Shown: in pieces, positions 18,556 through 29,411 of the stretch
Numbering within the stretch: the first letter of the stretch is position 1
Layout of the letters: each line of letters begins with the position of its first letter
Origin: Gammaproteobacteria bacterium
Lineage (GTDB): Bacteria; Pseudomonadota; Gammaproteobacteria; Nitrosococcales; Methylophagaceae
Direction of reading: 5' to 3'
Length of the DNA stretch: 51,374 bases
Assembly: GCA_029882915.1 (NCBI GenBank)
Contig: JAOUJZ010000011.1
Coordinates: forward strand, 1 to 51,374
Translations under genes and position numbers: made by a program
The notes under the pieces: generated by a model
What the model was told of the DNA's origin: nothing
Databases searched by the model: none
The model's input: the letters and a program-made list of their open reading frames with translations, nothing else

Positions 18556-19311
18556 TTATCCCCAAAGAAGCTTGACCGAAATTAGGAGCGTAACCAGTTC
18601 AAATGCGCGTTTGATCCAGCGGTTGCCATGTTTGATCGCCAGATGTGAACCAGTATAACCGCCCAGTAACGAGCCCACTAATAACGCAGGTAACCATTCC
18701 CAACGGATCTCACCTAAAATACCCAGAGTAATAGCACCTGTTCCATTCCAGAATAATCCCACCATAGTCAGGGTATACGCCACCGCTCGCTGGTAATCCA
18801 TACCAAACCACAATACCAGCCAGAGTGTTACAAACAGGCCTGTGCCTGAGGTTAATGATCCATTCAATACACCAAGAAAAAACAGTACCAAGCCTCCAAT
18901 TAACATGCCTGATTGACCACGATGCATTGGATTATATTCCTGCCCCAAGGCGGATTTAAACATCGAATACACACCGAGACAACCCGTCAGAATACCAAGT
19001 GCAATCTCTGCAATACGGTCTGGTACAAGTAATATCACACTACCACCTATCACTACTCCAGGAACACCGTATAGCAGCATTAACACCACAAATCGTCGCT
19101 CTAATTCACTGCTGGATAAATACCGTAGTGCCGCACCCACACCCAATGCCACACTCGCTACTTTATGGGTAGCAAGTGCCACTCCAAAGGACAAACCGAG
19201 AAATATCAGTACTGGAAACTGAATTAAGCCCGCACCACCGCCACTAAATGCTGAAAAGGTATTGGCAACGAATGACACGACTAACAGAATAAATTGATCC
19301 ACTGGGTTCAC
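18556..19311 (-). CDS. TauE/SafE family membrane exporter
   Basis: Multi-pass inner-membrane protein of the TauE/SafE (formerly DUF81) family, whose members move sulfite, sulfoacetate or other organic anions. 251 residues with about seven or eight hydrophobic segments and the two family half-repeats (FSGGGAGLIQFPVLIFLGLS near the start, SGTGLFVTLWLV in the second half). The start is GTG at 19311. It is divergent from the DUF4124 gene by 31 bp. A sulfur-compound role would fit the SoxCD genes elsewhere in the window but is only a guess; the substrate cannot be read from sequence. Confidence 0.85.
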   Translation of the reverse strand: MNPVDQFILLVVSFVANTFSAFSGGGAGLIQFPVLIFLGLSFGVALATHKVASVALGVGAALRYLSSSELERRFVVLMLLYGVPGVVIGGSVILLVPDRIAEIALGILTGCLGVYSMFKSALGQEYNPMHRGQSGMLIGGLVLFFLGVLNGSLTSGTGLFVTLWLVLWFGMDYQRAVAYTLTMVGLFWNGTGAITLGILGEIRWEWLPALLVGSLLGGYTGSHLAIKHGNRWIKRAFELVTLLISVKLLWG

Positions 19312-19342
19312 CTTTGTTCAAACTCCCTTTAGAATATCAATC

Positions 19343-20011
19343 ATGAAAATATTAAAATCCTGCAACATCATCATACTGGCGACGTTAATAGCGTTAATCA
19401 GTCTACCAGTTAATGCCGGTCAACTTTATCGTTTTCCAGACGAAAATGGCATTTCTACTATCAGTAAAATCTTACCGCCCTCTGCTGCTCAAAATGGCTA
19501 TGACATACTGGATGAAAAATCACTACGTCTTCTCAAACGGGTGGCCCCAGCACTTACCCCAGATCAAATTATCGAACAGGAACGTCAGCTCGCTGAACAA
19601 AAAGAGGCACAACATCTGGCTGAAATTGCTGAAAAAGAGCAGCAAGAGAGAAAAAGGCAGCAAGCTATTCATGACCAAAATTTATTGGCCAGTTATCAAT
19701 CAGAACAAGATTTGATTGATGCACGTGATAGTGATTTGTCGTATCGCCAAACGCAGATTGCGAATAAAACAGAGTTTTTATCCAAATACAAAGAAAAATT
19801 ACGCCAGTTACAGCAACAGGCTGCAGAACAGGAACTCAGTGGAAATGCTGTCACCACTAATTTGAGCAAAAGTCTCTCTACTACTCAACAAGAAATTGAT
19901 AATACTCAGGCCGCTATTGAGCGTTTACAGACTGAAAGTCAGGAATTAACCAAACAGTATGAAGTAGATATTCTGCGCTTACGCCAACTATTATCCGCAA
20001 AGAAAAATTAA
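19343..20011 (+). CDS. Secreted DUF4124-like protein with coiled coil
   Basis: Unknown function. The 222-residue product has a signal peptide (cleavage probably after NAG near residue 26), then a short segment resembling DUF4124 (QLYRFPDENGISTISKILPP). The remainder (about 70-215) is a charged, Gln/Glu/Lys-rich stretch with heptad-like spacing, certainly largely alpha-helical and probably a coiled coil. Periplasmic location is inferred. Similar proteins are common in gammaproteobacteria with no assigned role. It converges with hisC. Confidence 0.75.
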   Translation: MKILKSCNIIILATLIALISLPVNAGQLYRFPDENGISTISKILPPSAAQNGYDILDEKSLRLLKRVAPALTPDQIIEQERQLAEQKEAQHLAEIAEKEQQERKRQQAIHDQNLLASYQSEQDLIDARDSDLSYRQTQIANKTEFLSKYKEKLRQLQQQAAEQELSGNAVTTNLSKSLSTTQQEIDNTQAAIERLQTESQELTKQYEVDILRLRQLLSAKKN

Positions 20012-20041
20012 TAATTAGTCAACACTACAGTCAGTTATCTA

Positions 20042-21097
20042 CTAAATCAACGTATCCATAATAGCTAATAATTTCTGGTTTTCTTCAGCAGTACCAATTG
20101 TAATTCGTAAATACTGATTAATTCTGTCACGGTCAAAATGACGCACAACTACACCTTGTTTTCGAAGATCTGACACTAATTGGCCAGCATCATGTTTCGG
20201 GTGTTTTGCAAATACAAAATTGGCTGCTGAAGGTAATACATCAAATCCCAATGCTGCCAACTCTCTTATTACCCATTCTCGGCTATCAATCACCTTTTGA
20301 CAGGTCTGTTGAAAGTAATCCTGATCTTCGAATGCAGCAACACCTGCACTGATGGCTAGGCTGCCAAGAGGATAAGAGTTAAAACTGTCCTTTACCCTAA
20401 TCAAGGCGTCAATCAAATCAGGATGACCGACAGCGAAGCCAATGCGCATTCCTGCTAAAGATCGCGACTTTGACAAGGTTTGAGTAACTAATAAGTTACG
20501 ATATTTACCGATTAATGAAATGGCACTCACACCACCAAAGTCAATGTATGCTTCATCGACAACCACCACTGATTCTGTGTTGTTCTGTAACAGCTTATCA
20601 ATGTCGTCCAGTGATAATAAACAGCCTGTAGGCGCATTAGGGTTAGGGAAAATAATTCCACCATTTTTACGCTGGTAGCCCTCAACCCTGATTTGGAAAT
20701 CCTCGTCCAAAGGAATTGTTTGGTAATCAATCTGATAAAGCTGACAATAAACAGGATAAAAACTATAGCTAATGTCCGGGAATAACAGCGGCGTGTCATG
20801 CTGAAATAAGGCATGAAAAATATGAGCTAAAACTTCATCAGATCCATTACCAACAAACACTTGTCCGGCATCCACACCGTAATAGTCAGCAATGGTTTGT
20901 TTTAATTGACTAGCATTGGGATCAGGGTATAAACGCAGTCTGTCACTAACATCCAGTCGAATGGCTTCCAGTACCCTAGGTGAAGGTCCGTAAGGATTCT
21001 CATTGGTGTTTAACTTAACTAAATTCGAGCCTTTTGGCTGTTCTCCAGGCACATACGGCGAAAGCTCATGAACGATAGGGCTCCAAAAGCGACTCAT
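20042..21097 (-). CDS. hisC: Histidinol-phosphate aminotransferase
   Basis: PLP-dependent class I/II aminotransferase of histidine synthesis. 351 residues. Motifs are [12 protein letters not shown] near the N-terminus, [26 protein letters not shown] and the cofactor lysine in [14 protein letters not shown]. It sits one base after hisD, last in the series murA-hisG-hisD-hisC. Confidence 0.96.
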   Translation of the reverse strand: MSRFWSPIVHELSPYVPGEQPKGSNLVKLNTNENPYGPSPRVLEAIRLDVSDRLRLYPDPNASQLKQTIADYYGVDAGQVFVGNGSDEVLAHIFHALFQHDTPLLFPDISYSFYPVYCQLYQIDYQTIPLDEDFQIRVEGYQRKNGGIIFPNPNAPTGCLLSLDDIDKLLQNNTESVVVVDEAYIDFGGVSAISLIGKYRNLLVTQTLSKSRSLAGMRIGFAVGHPDLIDALIRVKDSFNSYPLGSLAISAGVAAFEDQDYFQQTCQKVIDSREWVIRELAALGFDVLPSAANFVFAKHPKHDAGQLVSDLRKQGVVVRHFDRDRINQYLRITIGTAEENQKLLAIMDTLI

Positions 21098-21098
21098 A

Positions 21099-22400
21099 CT
21101 AGTCCTTCAGACGGTATTCAGCTGACCGCGCGTGGGCTGTCAAACTTTCACCACGAGCTAGAACTGAGGCGATCTGACCTAAAGTTTGTGCACCTTGTTC
21201 AGAGACCTGTATTAAACTAGAACGTTTCTGAAAGTCATACACTCCAAGCGGTGAGCTAAAACGAGCAGTACGTGAAGTTGGCAATACGTGGTTTGGGCCA
21301 GCACAATAATCACCCAAAGCTTCTGCAGTATATCGTCCCATAAAAATAGCACCGGCATGACGAATTTTTTTAGACAGTGTCATCGGATCTTCTACCGATA
21401 GCTCCAAATGTTCTGGTGCTATATAGTTAGCGACTTCAACCGCTTCATCCAGATCTTTTACCAAAACAAGTGCGCCACGATCCGCTAAAGAAGTTTTTAT
21501 AATGGCTTTACGTTCCATTGTGGGCAATAAGCGATCAATGGCTTCTTTTACTTGTTGCAGGAATTCAGCATCTGGCGAAATTAAAATTGATTGGGCATCT
21601 TCATCATGTTCAGCTTGTGAGAACAAATCCATCGCAATCCACTCTGGATCGGTGTTGCCATCACAAATCACCAAAATTTCTGAAGGTCCGGCAATCATAT
21701 CAATGCCGACCGTACCAAAAACCATTCCTTTTGCGGTCGCAACGTAGATATTACCCGGACCGACAATTTTATCTACCTGTGGAATAGTTTCAGTTCCATA
21801 AGCTAATGCAGCCACAGCCTGAGCACCACCAATGGCAAAAATACGATCCACACCAGCAATAGCTGCTGCTGCCAGCACTAAATCATTCACTTCACCATCG
21901 GGGGTTGGCACCACCATGATTAGTTCTTCTACACCCGCAACTTTAGCAGGAATCGCATTCATCAAAACAGATGAAGGATAAGCTGCTTTTCCTCCAGGAA
22001 CATACAATCCAGCACGCTCCAAACAAGTGACTTGCTGCCCTAAAACTGTTCCATCAGCCTCTGTGTAGGTCCAAGAGTCCTGTTTTTGATGTTCGTGATA
22101 ACTGCGCACGCGATCGGCAGCCTTTTCTAAGGCCAACCGTTGTTCTTTTGGAATCGAATCCAATGCTGCTTGAGCACGTAAGAACGGTATTTCAAGATCA
22201 GCCATGGTTTCAGCCTGTACACGATCAAAGCGTCGGCTATAGTCAATTACAGCTTCATCTCCTTTAAGCTTCACTTGCGCCAGAATATCTTTAACGGTAT
22301 CAGTTATCGCAGCATCAGATACTGCATCCCAAGCTAACAAGGCTTCTAACTGTTGACTAAACTCTTTATCGCTACTATTTAACTGTTTAATTTCAATCAT
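21099..22400 (-). CDS. hisD: Histidinol dehydrogenase
   Basis: Zinc-dependent enzyme that oxidises histidinol to histidine in two NAD-dependent steps. 433 residues. Family blocks visible are [45 protein letters not shown], the metal-binding [10 protein letters not shown] and [14 protein letters not shown]. Its start overlaps the end of hisG by eight bases, implying translational coupling. Confidence 0.97.
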   Translation of the reverse strand: MIEIKQLNSSDKEFSQQLEALLAWDAVSDAAITDTVKDILAQVKLKGDEAVIDYSRRFDRVQAETMADLEIPFLRAQAALDSIPKEQRLALEKAADRVRSYHEHQKQDSWTYTEADGTVLGQQVTCLERAGLYVPGGKAAYPSSVLMNAIPAKVAGVEELIMVVPTPDGEVNDLVLAAAAIAGVDRIFAIGGAQAVAALAYGTETIPQVDKIVGPGNIYVATAKGMVFGTVGIDMIAGPSEILVICDGNTDPEWIAMDLFSQAEHDEDAQSILISPDAEFLQQVKEAIDRLLPTMERKAIIKTSLADRGALVLVKDLDEAVEVANYIAPEHLELSVEDPMTLSKKIRHAGAIFMGRYTAEALGDYCAGPNHVLPTSRTARFSSPLGVYDFQKRSSLIQVSEQGAQTLGQIASVLARGESLTAHARSAEYRLKD

Positions 22401-23037
22401 TGTTTTGTTCTTCTACAGCACTACGGATCTGATCAATAAAAGTCTGTATCCGTGCATGTTTCATTTTCATTGACGCCTTATTGACGACTAAACGCGAACT
22501 AATATCAGCAATATGATCCATTGGTATCAATCCGTTGGCACGCAGTGTATTACCCGTATCAACCACGTCAACAATTCGATCCGCCAGCCCTACCAGTGGC
22601 GCTAACTCCATAGACCCATAAAGCTTGATAATGTCTACTTGTTGCCCCTGCTGCGCATAAAAGCGACGTGTACTTTCAACAAATTTGGTAGCCACTTTTA
22701 TTCGACCCGTTATTGGAGATTCATTTTCACGGCCAGCCGTCATTAACTTGCAACAGGCTATTTTCAGATCCACGGGTTCATAGAGTTCTGCATTGGGGTG
22801 TTCAAGTAAAACATCCTTACCCGCGATGCCAATATCTGCACCACCGTATTCAACATAGGCTGGTACATCAGAGGCTCGAACAATAATTAACTGCACATCT
22901 GGTTGATTGGTTGCCAAAATCAGTTTACGACTCGTTTCCGGATCATCCAGTGGCTCAATTCCAGCCGCTTTTAATAATGGCAATGTTTCTTTAAAAATAC
23001 GTCCTTTGGACAATGCCAAAGTCAGAGTATTAGGCAT
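22393..23037 (-). CDS. hisG: ATP phosphoribosyltransferase, short form (HisG-S)
   Basis: First step of histidine synthesis, joining ATP and PRPP. At 214 residues it lacks the C-terminal regulatory ACT-like domain of the long form, so it belongs to the short class, which in known cases works with the HisS-like regulatory subunit HisZ. Motifs are [34 protein letters not shown] and the PRPP-binding [15 protein letters not shown]. No hisZ is in the window. It begins two bases after the murA stop. Confidence 0.95.
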   Translation of the reverse strand: MPNTLTLALSKGRIFKETLPLLKAAGIEPLDDPETSRKLILATNQPDVQLIIVRASDVPAYVEYGGADIGIAGKDVLLEHPNAELYEPVDLKIACCKLMTAGRENESPITGRIKVATKFVESTRRFYAQQGQQVDIIKLYGSMELAPLVGLADRIVDVVDTGNTLRANGLIPMDHIADISSRLVVNKASMKMKHARIQTFIDQIRSAVEEQNND

Positions 23038-23038
23038 G

Positions 23039-24319
<1,281 letters not shown>

Positions 24320-24341
24320 TCAATATTTATGTACCGTCGTG

Positions 24342-24563
24342 TTAACGAGGTACAGAGGTTTTTAAAGATAGTGCGTGTAAGGCACTTTCGAAGCTATCAC
24401 CCAATGTTGCATAAACCATCTTATGTTGTGCAAGCAACGATTTTCCAGCAAATGAGGGACATTCTACTCTCGCATCAAAATGCTGACCATCATCACCCAC
24501 CACTTCAACTGTTGCATCAGGCAATCCAGCTTCGATCAGTTTTTTAATTTCCAGTGCTTCCAT
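24342..24563 (-). CDS. ibaG: BolA family protein IbaG
   Basis: Small BolA-like protein that usually partners with monothiol glutaredoxins in iron-sulfur cluster handling. 73 residues, ending with the BolA-type helix region. The signature includes ATVEVVGDDGQHFDARVECPSF with one cysteine, and the conserved KSLLAQHKMVYATLG segment with a candidate cluster-ligand histidine. Position directly before murA and after the mla genes matches E. coli yrbA/ibaG. Confidence 0.93.
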   Translation of the reverse strand: MEALEIKKLIEAGLPDATVEVVGDDGQHFDARVECPSFAGKSLLAQHKMVYATLGDSFESALHALSLKTSVPR

Positions 24564-24588
24564 CTGTTATTTCATCACTCTAATAAAT

Positions 24589-24894
24589 TTACTGTAAAGG
24601 CAGTAATTCAACTAAACCACTCGCATTGGCAATTGCCAACATCTGGGATGGAATATTGTGAAAAACAATTTTCTTATTACTGTTCTTGGCGCTACGCATC
24701 CAAGTGATTAACAATGCTAATCCAGCACTATCACTGCGCGTCACTTCAGTTAAATCAATGTCCAGAGTATTGATTGGTTCAAACAAGGTGTGAGCTTGAC
24801 CTAAAATGTTGTTCACCGTAGCAAAGGTCAATTCACCAGTCACACGAAATATACCTGTGTCAGCTTCAAACTCTATCGAATGCGAATCGGTCAT
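24589..24894 (-). CDS. mlaB: STAS-domain protein MlaB
   Basis: Small cytoplasmic subunit of the Mla phospholipid transporter that stabilises the ATPase MlaF. 101 residues forming one STAS domain, with the conserved strand LDIDLTEVTRSDSAGLALLITW around residues 40-65. The start overlaps the mlaC stop by four bases. Confidence 0.9.
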   Translation of the reverse strand: MTDSHSIEFEADTGIFRVTGELTFATVNNILGQAHTLFEPINTLDIDLTEVTRSDSAGLALLITWMRSAKNSNKKIVFHNIPSQMLAIANASGLVELLPLQ

Positions 24895-25532
24895 GCTTTG
24901 ATTTTTTCATTTCGAGTTGCAAGATTTTCGATCAATTTATCCATGCCATCATTACGAATTTCTGTTGAAAATGATGAACGATAATTTGTAACCAGACTAA
25001 TTCCGTCGATTTTCACGTCATAGACCTTCCATTCATTATCATTGTTCAGATACATAGATAATGCCATAGGAATAGATGGGCCACCTGATTGAAGGATTTC
25101 CATTTCCACTTTAACTTTCTTTGTGCTGATATCATCATGGAAAGGCAGGAAAAGGATCTCTTCGTCTGTATACTCAAGCATGGCTGTTGAATAGGTTCTG
25201 ATTAACAAACCACGAAACTCTTCAGTAAATCGTTCTCTTTGTGATTCGCTAGCGTTACGCCAATTCTTGCCCAAGGCCAACTTGGACATTTTACCAAAGT
25301 CAAAATTGGGCATCAGAATATCCTGAACTAACCCGTAAATCATATCCGGGTTTTCTTCCAATTGTGTTTTATTGTCCTTGAGTGCCTGCATCATTCTGTC
25401 AGATGCGTCTTTAACAATTGCCTGAGGCGCTGGCATGTCGTCCGCATAAACAGTTATTGGCAACATAGATGATGATAACAGTAGCGTAAACACTGCTATT
25501 AATTTATGCCTTACTGATCTTGTTACATTCAT
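24891..25532 (-). CDS. mlaC: Periplasmic phospholipid-binding protein MlaC
   Basis: Soluble lipid shuttle between the outer-membrane MlaA complex and the inner-membrane MlaFEDB transporter. 213 residues with a signal peptide (cleavage probably after VYA near residue 30). The fold markers are those of the family: NPDMIYGLVQDILMPNFDF, ALGKNWRNASESQRERF, and the late VYDVKIDGISLVTNYRSSF. It overlaps mlaD upstream and mlaB downstream by four bases each. Confidence 0.95.
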   Translation of the reverse strand: MNVTRSVRHKLIAVFTLLLSSSMLPITVYADDMPAPQAIVKDASDRMMQALKDNKTQLEENPDMIYGLVQDILMPNFDFGKMSKLALGKNWRNASESQRERFTEEFRGLLIRTYSTAMLEYTDEEILFLPFHDDISTKKVKVEMEILQSGGPSIPMALSMYLNNDNEWKVYDVKIDGISLVTNYRSSFSTEIRNDGMDKLIENLATRNEKIKA

Positions 25533-25999
25533 TTGTCTTCACCTTCTGCTTTGCTAAACAGGAACTGACCAATCACTTGTTCCAGTACCAGTGCTGGTTG
25601 AGTTAAATCTATGACACCACCATCTTGCAAAAATTCTTCTTCAGCGCCGGCTTCCAAGCCAATATATTGTTCTCCTAATAAGCCCGCTGTAAGAATACTG
25701 GCGGAGGTATCTGTTGGAATATTATCAACCTTTGAATACAAATTTAATGTCACTTTTGCATTATAACTATCTGGATCAAGACTGATATCGGCCACACGCC
25801 CAACTCTTACTCCCGCCATAGTGACTGGTGAACGGACTTTTAATCCGCCAATATTTTCAAATTCAGCAATTACTTGATACCCCTTTTCATCAGTGAATTC
25901 AGTCAAGTTACTTACTTTCATTGCCAGTACGAATAATGCTGCGATTCCGGCAGCAACAAACATTCCAACCGTAATCTCGGTATTTTTATCTTGCATCAT
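25529..25999 (-). CDS. mlaD: MlaD, MCE-domain substrate-binding subunit
   Basis: Membrane-anchored hexameric MCE protein forming the lipid channel on the periplasmic side of MlaE. 156 residues: a short N-terminal cytoplasmic tail, one membrane segment (about 10-27), then an MCE domain (about 38-117, with VRSPVTMAGVRVGRV) and a hydrophobic C-terminal helix (PALVLEQVIGQFLF) that lines the pore. It abuts the mlaE stop directly. Confidence 0.95.
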   Translation of the reverse strand: MMQDKNTEITVGMFVAAGIAALFVLAMKVSNLTEFTDEKGYQVIAEFENIGGLKVRSPVTMAGVRVGRVADISLDPDSYNAKVTLNLYSKVDNIPTDTSASILTAGLLGEQYIGLEAGAEEEFLQDGGVIDLTQPALVLEQVIGQFLFSKAEGEDK

Positions 26000-26782
26000 T
26001 TACTCGTCTCCAAACATCAGCGCAGTCAGCACAAAATCTAAACCTAAAATAGCAAACGCAGAATGGACCACCGTGCGTGTTGTCGCTCGCCCCACCCCTT
26101 CAGATGTTGGAATGGCATCATAACCTTCAAACAACGCAATCCAGGTCACAACAAAACCAAACACCATACTTTTAATCACACCATTAAACACATCATCAAA
26201 CCAATCTGTTTTTACCTGCATTTGCGACCAAAAAGCGCCATCATCTACACCTAACAGACCGTGGCCCACTAAAAAACCACCAAAAACGCCCACCGCACTA
26301 AAAATTGCGGCTAATAATGGCATGGAAATCAAACCTGCCAAAAACCGGGGAGCAATCACTCGCCGAATGGGGTCAATGGCCATCATTTCCATACCAGAAA
26401 GTTGTTCTGTACTTTTCATTAAACCAATTTCTGCTGTTAAGGCAGAGCCAGCTCGTCCTGCAAACAATAATGCACTAACTACGGGGCCCAATTCACGAAC
26501 CAGTGACAATGCCACTAACACTCCTAGTGATTCTTCCGCTCCAAAATCCACCAGAGTATTGTAACCTTGCAAGCCAAGAACCATGCCGACAAACAAGCCT
26601 GAAATCAGAATTAGAAAAACCGACAGAACACCAACTGAATATAACTGCTGAATAACAAGCGAGAACCTAAAGAATAGTGCAGGTATTCCCGTCAATAGAT
26701 GCAGTAAAAATAAATGCCCTCGCCCGAGTCGCTCAAATGTATTTAAGCCCCATATACCTAGGCTTCTGATTGTCTCCATCAT
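26000..26782 (-). CDS. mlaE: MlaE, permease of the Mla lipid transporter
   Basis: Inner-membrane permease of the MlaFEDB ABC transporter that maintains outer-membrane lipid asymmetry. 260 residues, several membrane segments, and the family sequences [32 protein letters not shown] and [18 protein letters not shown]. Overlap of four bases with mlaF fixes the start. Confidence 0.95.
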   Translation of the reverse strand: MMETIRSLGIWGLNTFERLGRGHLFLLHLLTGIPALFFRFSLVIQQLYSVGVLSVFLILISGLFVGMVLGLQGYNTLVDFGAEESLGVLVALSLVRELGPVVSALLFAGRAGSALTAEIGLMKSTEQLSGMEMMAIDPIRRVIAPRFLAGLISMPLLAAIFSAVGVFGGFLVGHGLLGVDDGAFWSQMQVKTDWFDDVFNGVIKSMVFGFVVTWIALFEGYDAIPTSEGVGRATTRTVVHSAFAILGLDFVLTALMFGDE

Positions 26783-27582
26783 GCTGACACCTCGGGGCTT
26801 AATAAATCATCAGAAAAACCCGTACCTGGATAATGGAAAGGCACAGGCCCATCAGGTAACCCTTGCATAAATTGTTGAACCCATTGTGATGACGAACGCT
26901 TGAGCTTCACGGGAGACCCTTCCTCAATGACTTTGCCTTCCGACAGCAAATAAATATAATCTGCTATTTCCGCTGTTTCTGCCACATCATGAGATACCAC
27001 TATGCTCGTTAACTCCATTGCTTCATTCATACGATGAATCAGGTTCACCAATGTCCCCATCGAAATAGGATCCTGTCCGGTAAATGGTTCATCATACATA
27101 ATCATCATTGGGTCAAGTGTCACTGCTCTTGCCAAAGCAACACGTCTTGCCATACCACCTGATAATTCACTTGGCATCAAATCACGAGCACAACGTAAAC
27201 CAACAGTCTGTAGTTTTATTAGCACCAGATCACGAATCATGCTTTCAGGAAGATCGGTATGCTCCCTTAGAGGGAAGGCTACATTATCAAAAACGGTTAA
27301 ATCTGTGAGTAAGGCACCACTCTGAAATAGCATGCCCATGCGCTTACGTAATTCATATAATTCAGTATGTGAAAGCTTGTGCACATTTTGGCCATCGACC
27401 TCTATTGTGCCACGATGAGGGCGTAATTGACCGCCAATCAAACGCAGTAGCGTTGTCTTACCTGTGCCGCTAGGCCCCATGATGGCAGTGATTTTTCCTT
27501 GATGAATATCAATATTCACCCCGTCAAAAATCGCCCTGTCACCACGATAAAAGTGCAAATCCCTGATTTTTACCAGTGGCAC
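26779..27582 (-). CDS. mlaF: MlaF, ATPase of the Mla lipid transporter
   Basis: ABC ATPase energising Mla lipid transport. About 267 residues from the GTG at 27582. Walker A is GPSGTGKTT, the signature is LSGGMARR, Walker B ends in MYDEPF, and the H-loop is VSHD. I chose the GTG at 27582 because it follows a G-rich ribosome-type stretch and gives the usual MlaF N-terminus ([18 protein letters not shown]). The frame extends to a TTG at 27642, adding 20 residues that do not look conserved. First gene of mlaFEDCB-ibaG-murA-hisGDC. Confidence 0.93.
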   Translation of the reverse strand: MPLVKIRDLHFYRGDRAIFDGVNIDIHQGKITAIMGPSGTGKTTLLRLIGGQLRPHRGTIEVDGQNVHKLSHTELYELRKRMGMLFQSGALLTDLTVFDNVAFPLREHTDLPESMIRDLVLIKLQTVGLRCARDLMPSELSGGMARRVALARAVTLDPMMIMYDEPFTGQDPISMGTLVNLIHRMNEAMELTSIVVSHDVAETAEIADYIYLLSEGKVIEEGSPVKLKRSSSQWVQQFMQGLPDGPVPFHYPGTGFSDDLLSPEVSA

Positions 27583-27639
27583 TATATTCCCCGCCCTATT
27601 AATTAAAGAATAAAAGCATCTAATTTTCGATAATATACT

Positions 27640-27660
27640 CAACTAAGTCAACTCTAGTTG
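27640..27660 (-). promoter_or_regulatory. Small inverted repeat upstream of mlaF
   Basis: CAACTA and TAGTTG form the arms of a 21-base inverted repeat in the 209-bp divergent gap between mlaF and the mxaD-like gene. On the minus strand a TTGACT lies inside it, but I cannot place a convincing -10 at 16-18 bp. Possibly an operator or chance. Confidence 0.25.
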
Positions 27661-27791
27661 TGGAAAATATCGTTCTGTTCAGCTAGAGTGTGCACACCAG
27701 TTTCTGGTTCTGGGAACTTCTGGCACAAATTAATGCTCCCATTATGTGCGAATTCTCAACACTATTTACCGCTTACATACGGAGAGGAATA

Positions 27792-28355
27792 ATGAAAAAA
27801 TTTTTACATCTTATTACTGCAGCTCTGATTGCTGTACCTATGATTGCTTCTGCACATGGTCCTACACGCCAATTGGTTGAAGAAAAAATTACCATTAATG
27901 CAGCACCAGAAAAAGTTTGGGCAATGGTGAAAGACTTTGGTGGTCTTCATAACTGGCATCCAGCAATACAAAGTACTGAGCTAAAAGATGATAAAACTCG
28001 TATTTTAACTCTTGGTTCTGAAGGTAACCCGACCATCACTGAAGAACTCATCAAGTCAGATGATGAAAAAATGATGTTGAATTACAAAATCACAGACATG
28101 AGTGTCGTTAAAACAATTACCTTTAACAGTAAGGATACACCATATTACACATTACCTGTTTCTACCTATAAAGCGTGGCTTTCAGTAAAAGCAGTTGATG
28201 GTGGTTCAGAAGTGAAATGGAAGGCAAAATTCTACCGTTCATTCATGGATAACCCTCCTGTGCCTGAAGGTCAAAGTGATGAAGATGCTTCTAACACCAT
28301 TAAAGGTGTGTTCACTTCTGGCTTGGAAAACCTGAAAACAATTATGGAAAAATAA
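27792..28355 (+). CDS. MxaD-like periplasmic SRPBCC protein
   Basis: A secreted START/SRPBCC-fold protein of the MxaD type. MxaD is an accessory of PQQ methanol dehydrogenase reported to help electron transfer to cytochrome cL. 187 residues: signal peptide cleaved after ASA near residue 21, mature start HGPT, then family blocks AAPEKVWAMVKDFGGLHNWHP and, near the end, VKWKAKFYRSF. The ATG follows a strong GGAGAGGA ribosome site; in-frame upstream codons to 27690 lack a signal peptide at the right place. The stop codon directly abuts the GTG of the YVTN lipoprotein gene. No dehydrogenase gene is in the window, so the partner enzyme is unknown. Confidence 0.82.
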   Translation: MKKFLHLITAALIAVPMIASAHGPTRQLVEEKITINAAPEKVWAMVKDFGGLHNWHPAIQSTELKDDKTRILTLGSEGNPTITEELIKSDDEKMMLNYKITDMSVVKTITFNSKDTPYYTLPVSTYKAWLSVKAVDGGSEVKWKAKFYRSFMDNPPVPEGQSDEDASNTIKGVFTSGLENLKTIMEK

Positions 28356-29342
28356 GTGCCTAAGCACTTCCATTCACTATGTCTAAAGGCGACCTTTTGT
28401 AAGGTCGCCTTTTTTCTTGCCGTCCTTACCCTCATAACGGCATGTAGTGCTGAACAGCCCCATTATGCTTTTATCACTAATCAACTTAGTGATAATGTCA
28501 GCGTCATTGATACCGAGACTAAACAAATAATTAAAACCATTCCTGTCGGAAACCGGCCCGCTGGTGTCGCCGCCAGTAAAAATGGTAAATATGTATTTAT
28601 CAGTAATCCTGAAGGGCAGGACATATCCATCATTGATACAAAAACACTGCAGGTAATCGCCCATATTCCTGTTGGTGATGGACCTGTTGGCATCGCCAGT
28701 AACGATGATGGTTCCACAGTGTATGTCGCCGACTGGTTTCAACATAAAATCAGTGTTATTGATTCACAGTTGCAATCCATCACCACCACCATTCCCGTCG
28801 GAAAATCACCTTCAGGTTTAATTGTTCATCAAGCGAAACAACAGCTTTATGTGGCCAATCGTGATGACAATAATGTCATGGTAATTAATACTACTACTAA
28901 TCAGGTTATAGATACCATTCCAGTAGGAACAGCACCATTCGGACTGGCCCTATCACCCGATGGCAACACCCTTTATAGCGTAAATGTTCGCAGCAATAAT
29001 GTCAGTGTTATTGATATCGACCGAGCCATTGTTTCCACTACCATTACCGTTGGCGAATGGCCATATTGTGGTGTTGTGAGTCCTGACGGCCACCGTCTGT
29101 ATGTCACTAACCAAGATGACAGCACCGTTTCCGTCATCAGTACTCTCAAAGGCACTGTCATTGATACAATTGATGTGGGTGACTCTCCGGAAGGCATTGA
29201 TATCACAGCAGACAGTGCATCACTTTACGTTGCAAACTGGGCTGCTGGCACAGTCTCAATTATTGACACGTCTACAAATGAAGTCATCACTACCATCAAA
29301 ACAAATCGAGGTAGTCGAGCTTTTGGGCAATTTATCAACTAA
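28356..29342 (+). CDS. Seven-bladed YVTN beta-propeller lipoprotein
   Basis: Probable periplasm-facing lipoprotein forming a beta-propeller. 328 residues: lipobox LITAC with the lipidated cysteine at C30, then seven repeats of about 42 residues, each with a YVAN-like strand, a VSVIDT-like strand and an IPVG turn. Related YncE/YVTN propellers occur beside PQQ-dependent alcohol dehydrogenase genes, which fits the mxaD-like gene immediately upstream; the binding partner is not known. The start is GTG at 28356, directly after the upstream TAA, with a GGAA eight bases before. Codons 11-19 contain a perfect intrinsic terminator, so expression probably depends on coupled translation. Confidence 0.82.
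   Translation: MPKHFHSLCLKATFCKVAFFLAVLTLITACSAEQPHYAFITNQLSDNVSVIDTETKQIIKTIPVGNRPAGVAASKNGKYVFISNPEGQDISIIDTKTLQVIAHIPVGDGPVGIASNDDGSTVYVADWFQHKISVIDSQLQSITTTIPVGKSPSGLIVHQAKQQLYVANRDDNNVMVINTTTNQVIDTIPVGTAPFGLALSPDGNTLYSVNVRSNNVSVIDIDRAIVSTTITVGEWPYCGVVSPDGHRLYVTNQDDSTVSVISTLKGTVIDTIDVGDSPEGIDITADSASLYVANWAAGTVSIIDTSTNEVITTIKTNRGSRAFGQFIN
28385..28415 (+). terminator. Intrinsic terminator embedded in coding sequence
   Basis: A perfect 12-bp stem (28385-28396 with 28401-28412), four-base loop TTGT, followed by a T run. It lies 29 bp past the stop of the mxaD-like gene and inside the signal-peptide codons of the next gene. The structure is as good as any terminator in the window. Confidence 0.85.
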
Positions 29343-29411
29343 AACCCTTGATAAAACCGAGTTAAATCCGCCATAATCGCCCCACCTTTCTCCACCCTCA
29401 GATAAAATACA

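Noticed and set aside
27723-27740. Sigma-54-like site (TGGCAC followed by TGC) upstream of the mxaD-like gene
   Set aside because: The GG and GC elements are 11 bases apart instead of the required 10, and the TT before GC is missing.
28383-28745. Open minus-strand frame of about 120 codons opposite the YVTN gene
   Set aside because: It follows from the repetitive codons of the propeller, has no ribosome site and resembles no protein.
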